Below, in pieces: positions 9,201 to 17,462 of a DNA stretch of 64,000 nt. The DNA is from Pseudomonas sp. UMAB-08 (GTDB lineage: Bacteria > Pseudomonadota > Gammaproteobacteria > Pseudomonadales > Pseudomonadaceae). The stretch covers positions 19,467-83,466 of the forward strand of contig NZ_LT607433.1 of the NCBI RefSeq assembly GCF_900095225.1, read 5' to 3'. Positions within the stretch are counted from its first letter, which is position 1. Each line of letters opens with the position of its first letter. The position numbers and the translations under genes are program-made. The notes beneath the pieces are model-generated. The model saw only the letters and a program-made list of their open reading frames with translations, had not been told where the DNA came from and made no database searches.

Positions 9201-9949
9201 GACGCTGATTGCTCACCCAACGCCTGGCGGATGCGCTGTACGGCGCTCACCGAACTGGTGTTATCGCCATGCACACACAGGGTATCGGCCTTCAGGTGCA
9301 GATCGCTGCCATCGCTGGCACGCAAGGGTTCACCACGGGAGAGCGTGAGGGCCTGGGCGATGATGACTTCAGGGTCATGGTGCACGGCGCCCGGCAGTTG
9401 CCGTGACACCAGGCGCCCGGCGCTGTCGTAGGCGCGGTCGGCAAAGGCTTCGAACCACAACTGCACGCCGAATTCATCAGCCAGCACTTGCGCGGCACTG
9501 TTGTCGCGAGTGGCCATCAGCATCAGCGGCAATTGCGCATCGTAGCGGGCGATGGCCTGGATCACGGCACGCAACTGCTCGGGGTCGGCCATCATGTCGT
9601 TGTACATCGCCCCATGGGGTTTGACGTAGCGAACGCGGCCACCTTGTACCCGGCAAATGCCGTCCAGCGCACCGATTTGATAGTGCAGCAAGTCCTGGAT
9701 TTCAGCCGGGGTACAGGCCATTGAGCGCCGACCAAACCCCACCAGATCCGGGTACGCCGGGTGAGCACCGATCATGACGTCATGGGCCAAGGCCAGGCTC
9801 ACCGTTTTTCGCATGATCCCCGGATCACCGGCATGGAAGCCGCAGGCGATATTGGCGCAGTCGATAAACGGCATCACTTCAGCGTCGAGACCCATGGTCC
9901 ACGCGCCGTAGCTCTCACCCATATCGCAATTCAATAACAGGCGGCCCAT
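9197..9949 (-). CDS. pxpA: 5-oxoprolinase subunit A (LamB/YcsF family)
   Basis: A 250-residue protein starting MGRLLLNCDMGESYGAW. That N-terminus and CGFHAGDP, IGAHPAYPD and VKPHGAMYN are diagnostic for the LamB/YcsF (PxpA) family, which has a deacetylase-like TIM barrel. The ATG at 9949 is preferred over an in-frame upstream start because the conserved family N-terminus begins there and AGGA lies eight bases before it. First gene of the pxpABC operon, which salvages 5-oxoproline formed from glutamine, glutamate or peptides. Confidence 0.94.
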   Translation of the reverse strand: MGRLLLNCDMGESYGAWTMGLDAEVMPFIDCANIACGFHAGDPGIMRKTVSLALAHDVMIGAHPAYPDLVGFGRRSMACTPAEIQDLLHYQIGALDGICRVQGGRVRYVKPHGAMYNDMMADPEQLRAVIQAIARYDAQLPLMLMATRDNSAAQVLADEFGVQLWFEAFADRAYDSAGRLVSRQLPGAVHHDPEVIIAQALTLSRGEPLRASDGSDLHLKADTLCVHGDNTSSVSAVQRIRQALGEQSAS

Positions 9950-10072
9950 AGGGAATGTCCTGTGTGCGTTGAAGTTTTGAGGAACTGGCCTCTGTAGAGC
10001 ACATTTTTGAGTGTAATCGGACAGGGCGTCCAACGAATAAAACCAAGGTGCCGGGATAAGAAAAAGTGATGG

Positions 10073-10107
10073 GGCTTGTCAGGCAGGCCTTTGCTGCCTG
10101 ACAAGCC
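10073..10107 (-). terminator. Strong hairpin after the DUF2937 gene
   Basis: A perfect 14-bp stem GGCTTGTCAGGCAG / CTGCCTGACAAGCC with a 7-nt loop. On the minus strand it is followed by an interrupted T-rich stretch (CACTTTTTCTT), fitting a rho-independent terminator for the genes read leftward. Confidence 0.7.
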
Positions 10108-10123
10108 GATGACGCGAAAGGGT

Positions 10124-10648
10124 TTAGCGCAGATCCCGATTCAGCACCGGCTTGCGCCGTCCGCCATTGATCACCCAGCCGATCAGCAGGAAGAAGCTCT
10201 CCACCACCAGCGCCAGCAGCAAGGCGCAGACGATACCCCAGGCGATGACTTCCGGGACCAGCAGGACTTGGTACGTGTACGCATTGAAAGTCTCCCGGCG
10301 AATGTCGGGATTGGCGGCAGAGACCACATGCCAGGCCTTGGCGTACCAAGGGCCCTGCAAGGCCTGCCACTCGCGGTCGAGCAACTGATTGCGGGTCAGC
10401 AATTGGTTGAGGCTGTCGGCATCACTGCGAAATACCGGGTCTTCACTGCTGCGGTAATGCGCAACCAGCGCCTGTAAGTCGCCCTTGAAGAAGCGTTCGG
10501 CAGTGTCGGAGTAACCCTTGAGGCTTTGCTGCGCCTCGATCAAGTGCGCTTCCACGCGCTTGCTGTAATCGCTGATGAATCCCGGAATCTGCACACCGAG
10601 CAACAGGCCCACCGTGAACAATACCAATCGCAGATAGCTTCGCAGCAT
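10124..10648 (-). CDS. DUF2937-family inner-membrane protein
   Basis: A 174-residue protein with an N-terminal helix (about 3-23) and a C-terminal membrane segment (about 137-160) flanking a charged helical middle. The pattern VGLLLGVQIPGF ... SDTAERFFKGDLQALVAHYR ... NAYTYQVLLVPEVIAWGI matches the DUF2937 family of small gammaproteobacterial membrane proteins. Function unknown. It lies 13 bp after the glutamine amidotransferase gene and is probably co-transcribed with it. Confidence 0.72.
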   Translation of the reverse strand: MLRSYLRLVLFTVGLLLGVQIPGFISDYSKRVEAHLIEAQQSLKGYSDTAERFFKGDLQALVAHYRSSEDPVFRSDADSLNQLLTRNQLLDREWQALQGPWYAKAWHVVSAANPDIRRETFNAYTYQVLLVPEVIAWGIVCALLLALVVESFFLLIGWVINGGRRKPVLNRDLR

Positions 10649-10661
10649 AGATCCCTCTCTT

Positions 10662-11435
10662 TCAGGTTCGGCCTTGGACCACGCACTCGCCGCGGCGCCA
10701 CAAGCTCCATTCCCCCGGCTCGTAACGCGTCCAGGTCTCGTTTTCGGTCAACGGTTCGGTGGCGATCACCGTCACCACGTCATTGGGGGTGGTTTCTGCC
10801 TGAAAATCGACGATCACATCGACATCCTTCAGGCGAGCCGGGCCGAACGGCGCACGCCGAGTGATGTGCGCCAGCTTGCTCGAACAGAAACAGAACAGCC
10901 AGTCACCATCGCTCAGCAGGCAATTGAATACACCTTTGCTACGATATTCGGCACAGGCTTCGACCAACGAAGGCAGCAACTGCTCGATCTCGACCGGCTC
11001 GGGAAAGGCTTCACGGACCCGGTTGAGCAGATCACAGAAGGCCGCCTCGCTGTCGGTATCGCCTACCGGCCGGTAGAACGTTGCGCGGGGATTGAATTGC
11101 GCCAACTGGCCGTTATGGGCGAAGCACCAATTGCGGCCCCACAATTCACGGACGAATGGATGAGTGTTGGACAAGCAGACCTTGCCGACATTGGCCTGAC
11201 GGATATGACCAATGACCACTTCGCTTTTGATCGGGTAGCGCTGCACCAACAGCGCGACTTCCGACTCGCTGCTCGCGGCCGGGTCCTGGAACAGACGCAG
11301 GCCACGCCCTTCGTAAAAAGCGATGCCCCAACCATCCCGATGCGGACCTGTACGTCCACCCCGTTGAATCAGCCCGGTAAAGCTGAACACGATATCGGTC
11401 GGTACGTTGGCGCTCATGCCCAGTAATTCACACAT
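10662..11435 (-). CDS. Class II glutamine amidotransferase (YafJ-like)
   Basis: A 257-residue Ntn-hydrolase. After Met removal Cys2 (MCELLGMSA) is the N-terminal nucleophile, and RTGPHRDGWGIAFY, GHIRQAN and CFAHNGQL build the glutaminase pocket. There is no attached synthase domain, so either ammonia goes to an unknown partner or the enzyme cleaves gamma-glutamyl amides. E. coli YafJ is the nearest well-known relative. Its operon partner downstream is the DUF2937 membrane protein. Confidence 0.88.
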   Translation of the reverse strand: MCELLGMSANVPTDIVFSFTGLIQRGGRTGPHRDGWGIAFYEGRGLRLFQDPAASSESEVALLVQRYPIKSEVVIGHIRQANVGKVCLSNTHPFVRELWGRNWCFAHNGQLAQFNPRATFYRPVGDTDSEAAFCDLLNRVREAFPEPVEIEQLLPSLVEACAEYRSKGVFNCLLSDGDWLFCFCSSKLAHITRRAPFGPARLKDVDVIVDFQAETTPNDVVTVIATEPLTENETWTRYEPGEWSLWRRGECVVQGRT

Positions 11436-11519
11436 GCTTAAACTCTCGCTTCAATGCGTTCAGCAATGCAGGTCGCGCCGGCCTCAAAGCGAGGCGCATT
11501 TGCCAACGAAGCGGAAGTT

Positions 11520-12014
11520 CTACAGGCGCGGTTCAACCCGTATACGGCTGCTAGCGCTGTTGCCGGGAGCCGCTGCGGGGTTGCGTCCATAACGATCATC
11601 GTCAACCGGAGCAAAGGGTTCGTCATCGTCGCTCTGTGCAGGGGTAGGCGGCTCGGTCCCGGCCTGAGGCTGACGGGCTTTGCGGCGTTTTTCCAGCGGC
11701 CAGCGCACCAGCACAAAAAGAAGGTACAGGCCAAAGGCAATCATGGTGTACATGGCCAGGTCCGACACCGCCCGCCAGACGTTGCTGCCGACCTTGAAGG
11801 CCAGATCCAGCGCGGTGATTGCGACTGCCGGGGCGAATTTTTCCTTCACCGGGTCAATAATGGTCGGACTGAACAGCAAGACCGCACCCAGGACTCGCAA
11901 CGGCTCGCGCAGCCAGCGCCACATCCAGCCGGTCAGCTTGAACCACACCCACAGGCAGCCCAGCGCAGCGAAAGCGTAAAGGCCCCAGGCGGTTAGATAA
12001 TCGTTCTCGGTCAT
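11520..12014 (-). CDS. Small membrane protein with acidic C-terminal tail
   Basis: A 164-residue protein starting MTENDYLTAWGLYAF. Three hydrophobic stretches (about 7-25, 38-53, 86-106) are followed by a basic patch WPLEKRRKARQ and a disordered, Pro/Asp-rich tail containing DDDEPFAPVDDDRYG. The internal ATG at 12014 is preferred over an upstream open frame because the membrane topology begins there. I do not recognise a family. It is divergent from the oligopeptidase gene. Confidence 0.7.
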   Translation of the reverse strand: MTENDYLTAWGLYAFAALGCLWVWFKLTGWMWRWLREPLRVLGAVLLFSPTIIDPVKEKFAPAVAITALDLAFKVGSNVWRAVSDLAMYTMIAFGLYLLFVLVRWPLEKRRKARQPQAGTEPPTPAQSDDDEPFAPVDDDRYGRNPAAAPGNSASSRIRVEPRL

Positions 12015-12167
12015 GACGTTCGTGGTAAGCCAGGCAAAGAGGCGCTTATGATAACGGCTTTTCACTGACCCGGCCTCCCCGGCGTCAGTAATCGGTTGCC
12101 ACCCAGCGGCAATCCTCGGCTGAATCAAGGTCTTTCACGGCCCGATTATTTTTATAGAGAGCCCCGC

Positions 12168-14243
12168 ATGCCTTCATCCGCCACCCGCTCCACCGCGCCG
12201 ATCGCTCGTAAAGACACGGGTTCCGACCCTTATGCGTGGTTGCACAACCGCGACACCGAAGAGGTTCTGGACTACCTCAAAGCCGAGAACGATTACCTGC
12301 ACACGCAATTGGCCGATCAGGATGCCCTGCGCGAAACCCTGTTCCAGGAGATCAAGGGCCGCATTCTCGAAACCGATCTGTCCCTGCCCTCGCCCTGGGG
12401 CCCGTTTTTGTATTACACGCGCACCACCGAGGGCGACGAATACGCACGGCACTACCGCTGCCCGCGTCCGGCGGACGACTCGCTGCACGTCGATGAACAG
12501 CAGCAACAATTGTTGCTCGACCCCAACGTACTGGCCGCTGGCGGTTTTTTCTCGATGGGCGCTTTCAGCATCAGCCCCGACCATCAGCGCCTGGCCTACA
12601 GCCTCGACACCAATGGCGAAGAGGTCTACCAGCTCTACGTCAAAGAGCTGAGCAGCGGCCAGGTCACCCACCTGCCCTTCGAGGATTGCGATGGCAGCAT
12701 GACCTGGGCCAACGACAGCCAGACGCTGTTCTTTGGCGAACTGGATGACACCCATCGCCCGCATAAACTTTATCGCCATCACCTGGGCAACGACTCGGCG
12801 GACCTGGTGTTCAACGAACCGGACGGGCGCTTCTTCCTCAATTGCTACCGCACCAGTTCCGAGCGGCAGTTGGTACTGTTACTCAGCAGCAAAACCACCA
12901 GCGAGGCCTGGGTGCTGGACGCAGAAAAGCCCGATCAGGCGTTTGTCTGCATGGCGCCGCGCGTCGAAGGTCATGAGTACTTCCCGGACCACGGCCAAAT
13001 CGATGGCGCATGGAACTGGCTGATCCGCAGCAACCAAAGCGGTATCAACTTCGCCCTGTATCAGGCGGCTGAAAAAGCCAGCGGCGCACCCTCCCGTGAA
13101 GACTGGCAAACCCTGATCGCTCATCGCGACACGGTGATGCTTGAAGGGTTGAGCCTCAATGCCAAAGGCATGAGCCTGAGTTTGCGCGAAGGCGGTCTGC
13201 CTATCATTGAAGTGCATCCCCAAGGTCTGCCGTCTTATCGTGTGCAATTGCCCGATGCCGCGTACAGCCTGTATGTGCAGGACACACTCGAGTTCAAGAG
13301 CGACACGATTCGCCTGCGTTATCAATCGCTCAATCGCCCGGCACAGGTGCGCCAATTGGCCCTGGCCACGGGCGAGCAAGTGGTGCTCAAGGAAACTCCG
13401 GTGCTCGGCCTGTTCGATCCCGACGCCTACGTCAGCCAACGCCTGTGGGCAACTGCGGCCGATGGCACGCAGGTGCCGATCAGCCTGGTGGTCAAGCGAG
13501 AACTCCAGGGCACCTCGACGCCCCTATACCTCTATGGCTACGGCGCTTATGGCGAAAGCCTCGATCCGTGGTTCTCCCATGCGCGCTTGAGCCTGCTAGA
13601 TCGCGGTATCGCGTTCGCCATTGCCCACGTGCGGGGTGGCGGCGAATTGGGCGAAGCCTGGTATCGCGACGGCAAGCAAGAAAACAAGCACAACACCTTC
13701 GGCGACTTCATTGCCTGCGCCGAACATCTGATCGACAACGGCCTGACCACAGCCGGGCAATTAATCATCAGTGGCGGCAGCGCGGGTGGTTTGTTGATCG
13801 GCGCGGTACTTAATCAGCGCCCGGAGTTGTTCAAGGCGGCGATTGCCGAAGTACCGTTTGTCGATGTGCTGAACACCATGCTCGATCCAGACCTGCCGCT
13901 GACCGTCACGGAATACGACGAATGGGGCAACCCGGAGGAAGCAGACGTGTACGAGCGCATCAAGGGGTACGCGCCGTATGAAAACGTCAGCGCCCAACCC
14001 TACCCGGCGACCCTGGTGATTGCCGGTTACAACGACACCCGCGTGCAATATTGGGAAGCGGCCAAGTGGGTGGCAAAATTGCGCGCCAACAAGACCGACG
14101 ACAATCTGTTGCTGCTCAGGACCGAGCTGGGTGCAGGGCACGGAGGCATGAGCGGTCGTTATCAAGGACTACGCGACGTGGCGCTGGAATACGCGTTTGT
14201 TTTAAAAGTACTGCTACTGACCGAGGGAACTCCCGTCGTTTGA
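12168..14243 (+). CDS. ptrB: Oligopeptidase B (S9 serine peptidase)
   Basis: A 691-residue prolyl-oligopeptidase-family enzyme, close to the E. coli PtrB length of about 686. An N-terminal seven-bladed propeller precedes a C-terminal alpha/beta hydrolase with nucleophile motif GGSAGG (in LIISGGSAGGLLIGAV) and catalytic His in GAGHGGMSGRYQ. The acidic segment ITEY-like VTEYDEWGNPEE matches the oligopeptidase B signature for cleavage after Arg/Lys in short peptides. The start at 12168 begins MPSSATRSTAPIARKD. Cytoplasmic, with no signal peptide. Confidence 0.93.
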   Translation: MPSSATRSTAPIARKDTGSDPYAWLHNRDTEEVLDYLKAENDYLHTQLADQDALRETLFQEIKGRILETDLSLPSPWGPFLYYTRTTEGDEYARHYRCPRPADDSLHVDEQQQQLLLDPNVLAAGGFFSMGAFSISPDHQRLAYSLDTNGEEVYQLYVKELSSGQVTHLPFEDCDGSMTWANDSQTLFFGELDDTHRPHKLYRHHLGNDSADLVFNEPDGRFFLNCYRTSSERQLVLLLSSKTTSEAWVLDAEKPDQAFVCMAPRVEGHEYFPDHGQIDGAWNWLIRSNQSGINFALYQAAEKASGAPSREDWQTLIAHRDTVMLEGLSLNAKGMSLSLREGGLPIIEVHPQGLPSYRVQLPDAAYSLYVQDTLEFKSDTIRLRYQSLNRPAQVRQLALATGEQVVLKETPVLGLFDPDAYVSQRLWATAADGTQVPISLVVKRELQGTSTPLYLYGYGAYGESLDPWFSHARLSLLDRGIAFAIAHVRGGGELGEAWYRDGKQENKHNTFGDFIACAEHLIDNGLTTAGQLIISGGSAGGLLIGAVLNQRPELFKAAIAEVPFVDVLNTMLDPDLPLTVTEYDEWGNPEEADVYERIKGYAPYENVSAQPYPATLVIAGYNDTRVQYWEAAKWVAKLRANKTDDNLLLLRTELGAGHGGMSGRYQGLRDVALEYAFVLKVLLLTEGTPVV

Positions 14244-14320
14244 TGGGTCTTAGAAGAGGGTCTGCATCGCAGGCCCTTTCCATCGCCCCCTTCTCCAACC
14301 ACAAACAAGACTGTCGAGCC

Positions 14321-14794
14321 ATGTCAGAACCCACCTCCCTGAACAATGAAATCCGCGACATGCTGATGGACTGCGGTCTGTTCAATACCTTGCTGCCTGC
14401 CGACTTTCAGGCGGCAGCGGGCTATTTCAGCATCAGCACCATCGAGCAAGGTCAGGAAATATTTAAGGAAGGCGATGCCGGCAGCTTCATGTGCATCATC
14501 CATTCAGGCACGGTCTCGGTGCGCAAACTCAACAATGATGGGCAATCGATCGAGATCGCCAACCTGCGTAAAGGTCGCGCGTTCGGTGAAATGGCGGTGC
14601 TTGACGGTGAACGCCGCTCAGCCAGTTGCATCGCGGCCACCCCTTGCTGCTTGCTGAATCTGGGCAAGGACTCGCTGGATAAAATGCTCAACGACGCACC
14701 CAGAATTGCCGCAAAAATCATTCGTTCGATTGCCGTCGCGTTGTCCAAACGCCTGCGCATGGTCGACGGACAACTGCTTTCACAGCAGGTCTGA
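14321..14794 (+). CDS. Cyclic-nucleotide-binding-domain protein without effector domain
   Basis: A 157-residue protein made almost entirely of one cNMP-binding fold (about residues 25-145). It contains EIFKEGDAGSFMCIIHSGTVSV and the phosphate-cassette-like segment GRAFGEMAVLDGERRSASCIA. No helix-turn-helix or other output domain follows, so it is not a Crp-type regulator. It probably acts by protein-protein contact or as a nucleotide sink. Its ligand is unknown. It converges on the small secreted protein gene, leaving only 3 bp between the two stop codons. Confidence 0.85.
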   Translation: MSEPTSLNNEIRDMLMDCGLFNTLLPADFQAAAGYFSISTIEQGQEIFKEGDAGSFMCIIHSGTVSVRKLNNDGQSIEIANLRKGRAFGEMAVLDGERRSASCIAATPCCLLNLGKDSLDKMLNDAPRIAAKIIRSIAVALSKRLRMVDGQLLSQQV

Positions 14795-14797
14795 TCG

Positions 14798-15106
14798 CTA
14801 CAGACTTTTTTGCGCGCTGTCTTTTTGCGATGAGTCTTCCAGGTGTTTGCCGTTTTGCTCAAGACCTGGCAACGACTGGTCCTTGGGCGGGCGCGGCATT
14901 TCGATTTTTGGCAGCAACGGCGCATTGCCTTCGTTCCCACCCGCTCGGGGGATGCTGGGCGGCATCACTTGTGGATAAGGCGTCGGCGTTGCTGTACCCG
15001 GCGAACCGGGGGCCGGTGTCGTGGGAACAGGTTGCAGATTGTCTGCACAAACGGCAGTTACCGAGAGCGTCGCCAGGACAATCGCCGTTAGAATAGAGCG
15101 CTTCAT
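14798..15106 (-). CDS. Small secreted proline-rich protein
   Basis: A 102-residue protein with a cleavable signal peptide (MKRSILTAIVLATLSVTAVCA, residues 1-21). The mature part is Pro/Thr/Gly-rich, with PTTPAPGSPGTATPTPYPQ and MPRPPKDQSLPGLEQ, and appears disordered. A GGAGG ribosome-binding site lies before the ATG at 15106; the longer open frame upstream is not supported. Predicted periplasmic, no known domain, function unknown. Confidence 0.72.
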   Translation of the reverse strand: MKRSILTAIVLATLSVTAVCADNLQPVPTTPAPGSPGTATPTPYPQVMPPSIPRAGGNEGNAPLLPKIEMPRPPKDQSLPGLEQNGKHLEDSSQKDSAQKSL

Positions 15107-15203
15107 CAATGGCCTCCGATGCCAAGCAATTTTCGTCAAGCTCAGGCTACTCCTTGCGTGGCAAAGTTGCCCTCTCAAAAAGCTGTCTTTCAATGAGTTC
15201 TCA

Positions 15204-15890
15204 ATGAAACGTTTCGTTCTGCTCGACACCACTCCGATTCCCGATAACGGCGGTGCCTTGTGCCTGTTCGAGTACGGCGAAGATTTCGTGATCAAAATTC
15301 AGGGCGGCGATGGCGGCCAGTTGATGAACACGCGCATGCACGGTTCCGAAGATGCGCTCGCCGAAATCCCCTGCAAAAAAGTCACCCATCGCGTACTTCC
15401 ACGGGTGTTGATTGGCGGATTGGGCATGGGTTTTACCCTGGCCTCCGCGCTCAAGCACCTGGGCAAAAACGCTGAAGTCGTGGTCGCCGAACTGGTGCCT
15501 GGCGTGGTCGAGTGGAATCGCGGGCCGCTGGGGGAGAAGTCGGGCAATCCATTGCTCGATCCCCGGGCTAAAATTGTCGTTCAGGATGTCGCCCAAGTGC
15601 TCAAGAGCGAGCCCCAGGGCTTCGACGCGATCATGCTTGACGTCGATAACGGCCCTGAAGGGCTGACGCAGAAGTCCAACAGCTGGCTCTATTCGTCTGG
15701 CGGCCTTAGCGCCTGCGCCCAGGCGCTACGGCCCAAAGGCATTCTGGCCGTGTGGTCGGCCAGCGCGGACCAGAAGTTTTCCGACAAGCTGCGCAAAGCC
15801 GGTTTCAAGGCTGAAGAGGTGCAGGTGTTCGCCCACGGTAACAAGGGCACCCGGCACACCATCTGGATCGCGGAAAAACTCAAAGGCTGA
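15204..15890 (+). CDS. Spermidine-synthase-like Rossmann protein
   Basis: A 228-residue protein with the SAM/dcSAM-binding pattern IGGLGMGFTLASAL (about 83-96), the acidic ribose-binding VVVAELVPGVVEW and the later DAIMLDVDNGPEGL. It resembles spermidine synthase/SpeE-fold proteins but is shorter than SpeE (about 285). I do not see the full aminopropyltransferase active-site set, so it may instead be a methyltransferase-like member. Start chosen at the ATG at 15204 (MKRFVLLDTTPIPDNGG); the Shine-Dalgarno is poor. Substrate unknown. Confidence 0.8.
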   Translation: MKRFVLLDTTPIPDNGGALCLFEYGEDFVIKIQGGDGGQLMNTRMHGSEDALAEIPCKKVTHRVLPRVLIGGLGMGFTLASALKHLGKNAEVVVAELVPGVVEWNRGPLGEKSGNPLLDPRAKIVVQDVAQVLKSEPQGFDAIMLDVDNGPEGLTQKSNSWLYSSGGLSACAQALRPKGILAVWSASADQKFSDKLRKAGFKAEEVQVFAHGNKGTRHTIWIAEKLKG

Positions 15891-15948
15891 TCGCGCGGCA
15901 AAGCGCTAGACTTGCATCCATTACCGATCAGTAAAACAGGTGAAACCC

Positions 15949-16323
15949 ATGAGTTCGGCCAACCCACCCTCCCACACCGCCAAGCTGGACCGCATTCTGG
16001 CCGACAACCAGCGCGACCGTGAGATGGGTTATCGCGACAAAGCGTTAAAGATGTACCCCCATGTTTGCGGCCGCTGTGCCCGTGAGTTCGCAGGCAAGCG
16101 CCTGAGCGAATTGACCGTGCACCACCGCGACCACAACCACGACAACAACCCCCAGGACGGCTCCAACTGGGAGCTGCTGTGCCTGTACTGCCACGACAAT
16201 GAACACTCGCGGTACACCGATCAGCAGTACTTCTCCGAAGGCTCGACCAGCAGCCCGAAGATTGCCAAAGCCACCCACAACCCTTTCGCCGCCCTGGCGG
16301 GGTTGATGAAGAAAGACGAGTAG
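15949..16323 (+). CDS. yajD: YajD-family HNH nuclease domain protein
   Basis: A 124-residue protein with a zinc-ribbon HNH fold: CGRC at about residues 40-43, LTVHHRDHNHDNNPQDGSNWE in the middle and LCLYCHDNEHS after it. These supply the paired CxxC zinc ligands and the HH/N/H catalytic residues. The family is conserved in gammaproteobacteria with no settled role. AGGTGA precedes the ATG at 15949. Confidence 0.9.
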   Translation: MSSANPPSHTAKLDRILADNQRDREMGYRDKALKMYPHVCGRCAREFAGKRLSELTVHHRDHNHDNNPQDGSNWELLCLYCHDNEHSRYTDQQYFSEGSTSSPKIAKATHNPFAALAGLMKKDE

Positions 16324-16332
16324 CCTGTAAAC

Positions 16333-16370
16333 GATGATCGTGCCCCACCCTCTGCGTGGGAACGATCATC
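16333..16370. repeat. REP-like palindrome with CCCAC/GTGGG core
   Basis: Arms GATGATCGT and ACGATCATC enclose CCCAC...CTGCGTGGG. The core resembles the GATCGTTCCCACGC-type dispersed repeat common between genes in the P. fluorescens group. It lies between yajD and the methylase gene. Confidence 0.6.
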
Positions 16371-16412
16371 TATGCCGTATAATCGCCAGCTTTCCTTCAA
16401 GAGCACCGGCAC

Positions 16413-16880
16413 GTGGCGAATAAACGGTACAGCTGCATTGGTTTGTATAACCCGAAATCTCCGGAAAACGTCGGTTCGGTGATGCGTGCGGCTGGTTGCT
16501 ACGGCGTGGCGTCGGTGTTCTACACCGGCAAACGCTATGAGCGCGCCCGTGACTTCATCACCGACACCAAAAAAGTCCATCAAGACATTCCGCTGATCGG
16601 CATCGACGATCTGAAGAAAATCCTGCCTCTGGGCTGCGTCCCGGTCGCCGTGGAACTGGTCGAGGGCGCCCGCTCGCTGCCTGAATACACTCACCCGGAT
16701 CGCGCTATTTACATCTTCGGCCCTGAAGACGGTACGTTGGATAAAAGCATCCGTGACTGGTGCGAAGACGTGGTGTACATCCCCACCACGGGCTGCATGA
16801 ACCTGGCTGCCACCGTCAATGTGGTGTTGTATGACCGCATGGCCAAAGGCAATAACACCCGGTCTGGCCCCAAGTTCTGA
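16413..16880 (+). CDS. SpoU/TrmH-family RNA methyltransferase
   Basis: A 155-residue single-domain SPOUT methyltransferase. The three SpoU motifs are clear: NPKSPENVGSVMRAAGCYG (motif 1), YIFGPEDGTLDKSI (motif 2) and TTGCMNLAATVNVVLYD (motif 3, trefoil knot). It should methylate a ribose 2'-OH of tRNA or rRNA using SAM; the target nucleotide is unknown. The start codon is GTG with a weak AAGAG upstream. Confidence 0.87.
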   Translation: MANKRYSCIGLYNPKSPENVGSVMRAAGCYGVASVFYTGKRYERARDFITDTKKVHQDIPLIGIDDLKKILPLGCVPVAVELVEGARSLPEYTHPDRAIYIFGPEDGTLDKSIRDWCEDVVYIPTTGCMNLAATVNVVLYDRMAKGNNTRSGPKF

Positions 16881-16979
16881 ATCCACCCGGCGACCGATGA
16901 CGCCCCTCCCGATTGAACAGTTGTGTCCGGGGGCAGTCAGTTTTAATGAACTCACCTCATCTCATCATGGAGAACGATC

Positions 16980-17357
16980 ATGAGCGACATCCCAGGCAGC
17001 GAACGCATTGACTCCGCCCCTTTCGACACTCAGCCCCAGCAAAATGTGCACGGCTGGGAGCGCGCGGCTTCTTTGGCAGGTGGCGTACTGATGATGGGCA
17101 AGGGTCTGCGTCGTGGCGGCTTTTTGGGCCTGGTCCAGCTGGCCATTGGCGGTGCGGTGCTGGCTCGCGGGATCACCGGCCACTGCGGGGCAAAAACCCT
17201 AATTGAACAGAGCCGCAGCGACATGAACAAAGCCCGTTCACGCATCGAACGCGTCGGCGCAAAGCTGAGCCAGCTGAAAACCAATGCAGAGGTTGCGACT
17301 GAAGCGGCGGTGGTGACAGGCAATGATTCGTTGAAGAGCTCGAAAGCCGGGGTCTGA
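16980..17357 (+). CDS. Small inner-membrane protein (DUF2892/YgaP-TM-like)
   Basis: A 125-residue protein with two hydrophobic stretches (about 27-42 and 48-64) in the pattern HGWERAASLAGGVLM ... GFLGLVQLAIGGAVLARGITGHC. That Arg...Gly-x-x-G-rich pattern is seen in DUF2892-type proteins. The tail is helical and charged (RSRIERVGAKLSQLKTN). Start at 16980 with TGGAGAACGATC upstream. Function unknown; possibly stress related by analogy only. Confidence 0.7.
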   Translation: MSDIPGSERIDSAPFDTQPQQNVHGWERAASLAGGVLMMGKGLRRGGFLGLVQLAIGGAVLARGITGHCGAKTLIEQSRSDMNKARSRIERVGAKLSQLKTNAEVATEAAVVTGNDSLKSSKAGV

Positions 17358-17392
17358 TTCCACCCTTGTTGCGCCTGACTTTCCGCCGTCAT

Positions 17393-17449
17393 CGCGAATA
17401 AATTCACTCCCTCGGAGCTCCTGCTCTGGTGGAGCGAATTTATGCGAAG
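17393..17449. repeat. REP-like imperfect inverted repeat
   Basis: The left arm contains GCGAATAAATTCACTCC and the right arm GGAGCGAATTTATGCGAA, complementary with a few mismatches. It sits between convergent genes and shares the GGAGCGAATT core with the hairpin at 20076-20107. Confidence 0.55.
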
Positions 17450-17462
17450 GGCCGCAACGCCG

